The notes beneath the pieces were generated by a model that did no database searches, was not told the DNA's origin, and saw only the letters and a list, made by a program, of their open reading frames with translations. A program made the translations under genes and the position numbers. From assembly GCA_964036155.1 (NCBI GenBank), contig OZ038423.1:14709249-14773248 (forward strand): 64,000 bases of DNA, given 5' to 3'. Shown piece by piece: positions 62,121 through 64,000 of this stretch (within the stretch, counting starts at the first letter, position 1; the number at the start of each line of letters is the position of its first letter). Origin of the DNA: Diploscapter coronatus. Its lineage: Eukaryota; Nematoda; Chromadorea; Rhabditida; Rhabditidae.

Positions 62121-64000
62121 TTACAGCTCGTTGTTATTGATAGGCACGATTTCGACGTTGAATCGCTTCGGATGGAGAACTGATCCGTAGATTGGAATTG
62201 AATCGATTGGTTCATGAGATCGGATCTCATAATTTTGAATTAGAGAAGTGAAAACCAGGAAGAGCTCCATTCGGGCCATTCCCTCGCCGGCACAGATCCG
62301 CTTACCCATTCCGAAAGGTATCGTATGATCAAGTAGTGTCTGAAATACGCTGTCATAGTTTGAATTTCTTTGGATTATTATTTAGAGGTTGCTGGAGTTC
62401 TAGTTGACTAGATCGCGCACCTTATTGAATGTGACGCCATCTTCGTTCAGATATCGTTCGGGAATGAACTTTTCCGGCTCACTGAACACCCTCTTGTCGT
62501 TCATGATCGAGCCGAACATCGCGAAAACGAACGTATCTTTCGGAATTTTCTTGTCGATCAACATCGTTTCTTCTTGGCCTGAAGTGTTTGGTAGAAAAAA
62601 ACTAACTGATGACTCTTTCAATTTAATTTCAATTTTTTTTATGAATATAACTTTCCGGGCAGAAATGTTGTAGATAGTTTTCAATTTTTTAGTTGATTTT
62701 TCTCACATCTATGAGTTGGAGGAGTAGCGACGAGGTTGGCAAATCGCTGAGTTTCGTGAAGCATCGCTTGTGTGTAGGGCATGCTCTGTCTATCATTCAT
62801 CGTCGGCAATCGGTCATTTCCAATTTGCTTTATGATTTCGCTACGAACTTTTTCCTAGATCAAATAATATGGTCCTAGGCTAACTGTCTTCCAACCTGAA
62901 CTCCTGGGTTCTGCAGCATGTAGATGATGGCCCATCTCAGAGTGACACTTGTCGTTTCCATTCCCGCCAGCCAGAAGTCGACGCAGGTCGCGATCAGGTT
63001 CATCTTGCTGAATTAATTTCAATTCTTCTTTTTTATTATTTTTTTTGCTGCAAATTTTCAAGAACTGATTAAAAAAGAACGATCCATAGGCACGGATGAA
63101 GAAGAATTTCGAGATTCGGATTTTCAAATTTTCATTCCCACTTATCTTTCGACAGCGTTTTTACTGAAAAAGTGCCACCCACATTCAATAAATTAAAACT
63201 AAAGGTCATGATGACCAACGACTAACTTCAGCGTTGTGTTCCCTTTCGTTTGTTCCATCTCCCTCATGTAGGCGTGAACGAAGTTCTCCGGCTCGTGGTG
63301 CGGATCGTATTTGGCCATCAGTTCGTTCACTTCCTTCTCCATGAATTTTTGATACTGAAAAGCGAAAGTTTATTCGGCAAATTGAAAAAACCCCCCGACT
63401 TACCGAATCGATATTTTCTCTAATCGCGTAGTAGCCTTTGTAACCGATAATCGGCAGACACTTGAGCCAAGGGTAGGTTTGGACGATTTGAAGACATGGA
63501 TTTCCCTGAAGTTATCCAATTGTCCAAAATGATAGAAAAATAGTTTCGTACCATTTCTCAAGAAATACTTTATTAGATAAAAAAAACTTGCAATCTTACA
63601 AAAAGAGATAGTTAAGATTATCCGCATAATCTCAATAAGATCATGATTCGGAACTCACCCTTTTCAACTGCACGTGTTTGGACAAGATCGCAACGAACTT
63701 CTCGAATTTCTGCGCATTTTTGTAAGAATAATGGTAGCCGAAGAGGTTTTCGTTGATCACATTACCTACACACAACTAAAGGTCAGGATTTTTGTATATC
63801 ATTTTTTAATTTCACACCTGAATCGAGAGGTACAGATCAATGCATTTCTTGTCTTCGGTATCTCGAAGTTGAGTCAGCATCTCTCGAATTGACCCGATAA
63901 TTTGCTCCTCCATCAGCTTCTTTCCTGAAATAGTTTTGGGATAGAGAATCAGACAATAAAAAATGTCGAAACTCTCTTACCCAATCCGAAATCTTTGAGG
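62121..64000 (-). CDS. Cytochrome P450, C-terminal part (5' end outside window)
   Basis: Nine exons in window, about 370 of roughly 490-500 aa: 63981-64000 (continues right), 63818-63924, 63659-63775, 63404-63505, 63227-63354, 62896-63007, 62707-62854, 62421-62578, 62121-62339. In order: [30 protein letters not shown] (a nematode CYP2-clan mark), the I-helix [21 protein letters not shown]-helix [18 protein letters not shown] (ExxR), PERYLNEDG, and the heme-binding loop [20 protein letters not shown] with its Cys ligand. An ER-membrane monooxygenase of the nematode CYP33/34/35-like group, probably acting on xenobiotics or lipids. All nine exons join in phase with no damage. Confidence 0.93.

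Noticed and set aside
1..64000. tRNA genes, rRNA, CRISPR arrays or bacterial operons
   Set aside because: No tRNA A/B box pairs, rRNA-like blocks, regularly spaced direct repeats or ribosome-binding-site-led ORF clusters were seen.

Overview
The window looks like nuclear DNA from a free-living, rhabditid-type nematode. It is AT-rich, with many short introns (about 45-60 nt is common) that begin GT and end TTTCAG. Several start codons sit just downstream of a TTTCAG that opens no coding exon, as expected for spliced-leader acceptors. The gene content is typical of nematodes: a chemoreceptor, an Srx receptor remnant, a GT11 fucosyltransferase-like gene, a tyrosinase, a secreted catechol-O-methyltransferase-like enzyme, a P450 and glycine-rich GRK-tailed peptides. 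All gene models were built by hand from splice sites, phase continuity and remembered family conservation; no database search was run.

Layout: 1-1.2 kb, hairpin, an inverted-repeat element and the tail of a Gly/Tyr-rich peptide gene (+). 2.6-4.6 kb, 7TM chemoreceptor (+). 5.2-9.9 kb, MFSD8-like transporter (-). 13.1-19.5 kb, ribonucleotide reductase large subunit rnr-1 (+, 20 exons). 20.9-23.9 kb, membrane-anchored tyrosinase (+). 24.1-25.4 kb, secreted O-methyltransferase (-), tail to tail with the tyrosinase. 27.0-27.3 kb, broken secreted-protein exon (-). 28.3-31.1 kb, GT11 (+). 32.2-34.9 kb, ferroportin (-). 38.1-39.8 kb, unrecognised single-pass membrane protein (+). 40.3-43.1 kb, RFC4 clamp-loader subunit (-). 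43.8-46.9 kb, His-rich ZIP7-type zinc transporter (-). 48.0-51.5 kb, mitochondrial ribosomal protein mrps-30/mL65 (-). 52.8-56.0 kb, histidine acid phosphatase (-). 56.4-56.7 kb, possible short peptide precursor (+). 58.8-59.2 kb, Gly-rich peptide (-). 60.1-60.7 kb, unrecognised ORF with a stop (-). 61.2-61.7 kb, Srx receptor remnant (-). 62.1-64.0 kb, cytochrome P450 running off the right edge (-).

The housekeeping genes (rnr-1, rfc-4, mrps-30, zinc transporter) keep all key residues. The fast-evolving families carry breaks. Three genes need a one-base correction to read through, mostly at short homopolymers, so either assembly indels or decay are possible. At least seven inverted-repeat elements and one three-copy dispersed repeat lie in introns and gaps. 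Items most worth a second look are a possible neuromedin-U-like peptide, a fragment with two TGA codons where Trp would fit, a GC-AG intron in the zinc transporter, an acid phosphatase whose HD motif reads ND, and the tyrosinase/O-methyltransferase neighbour pair. I did not find a clearly new multi-gene system.
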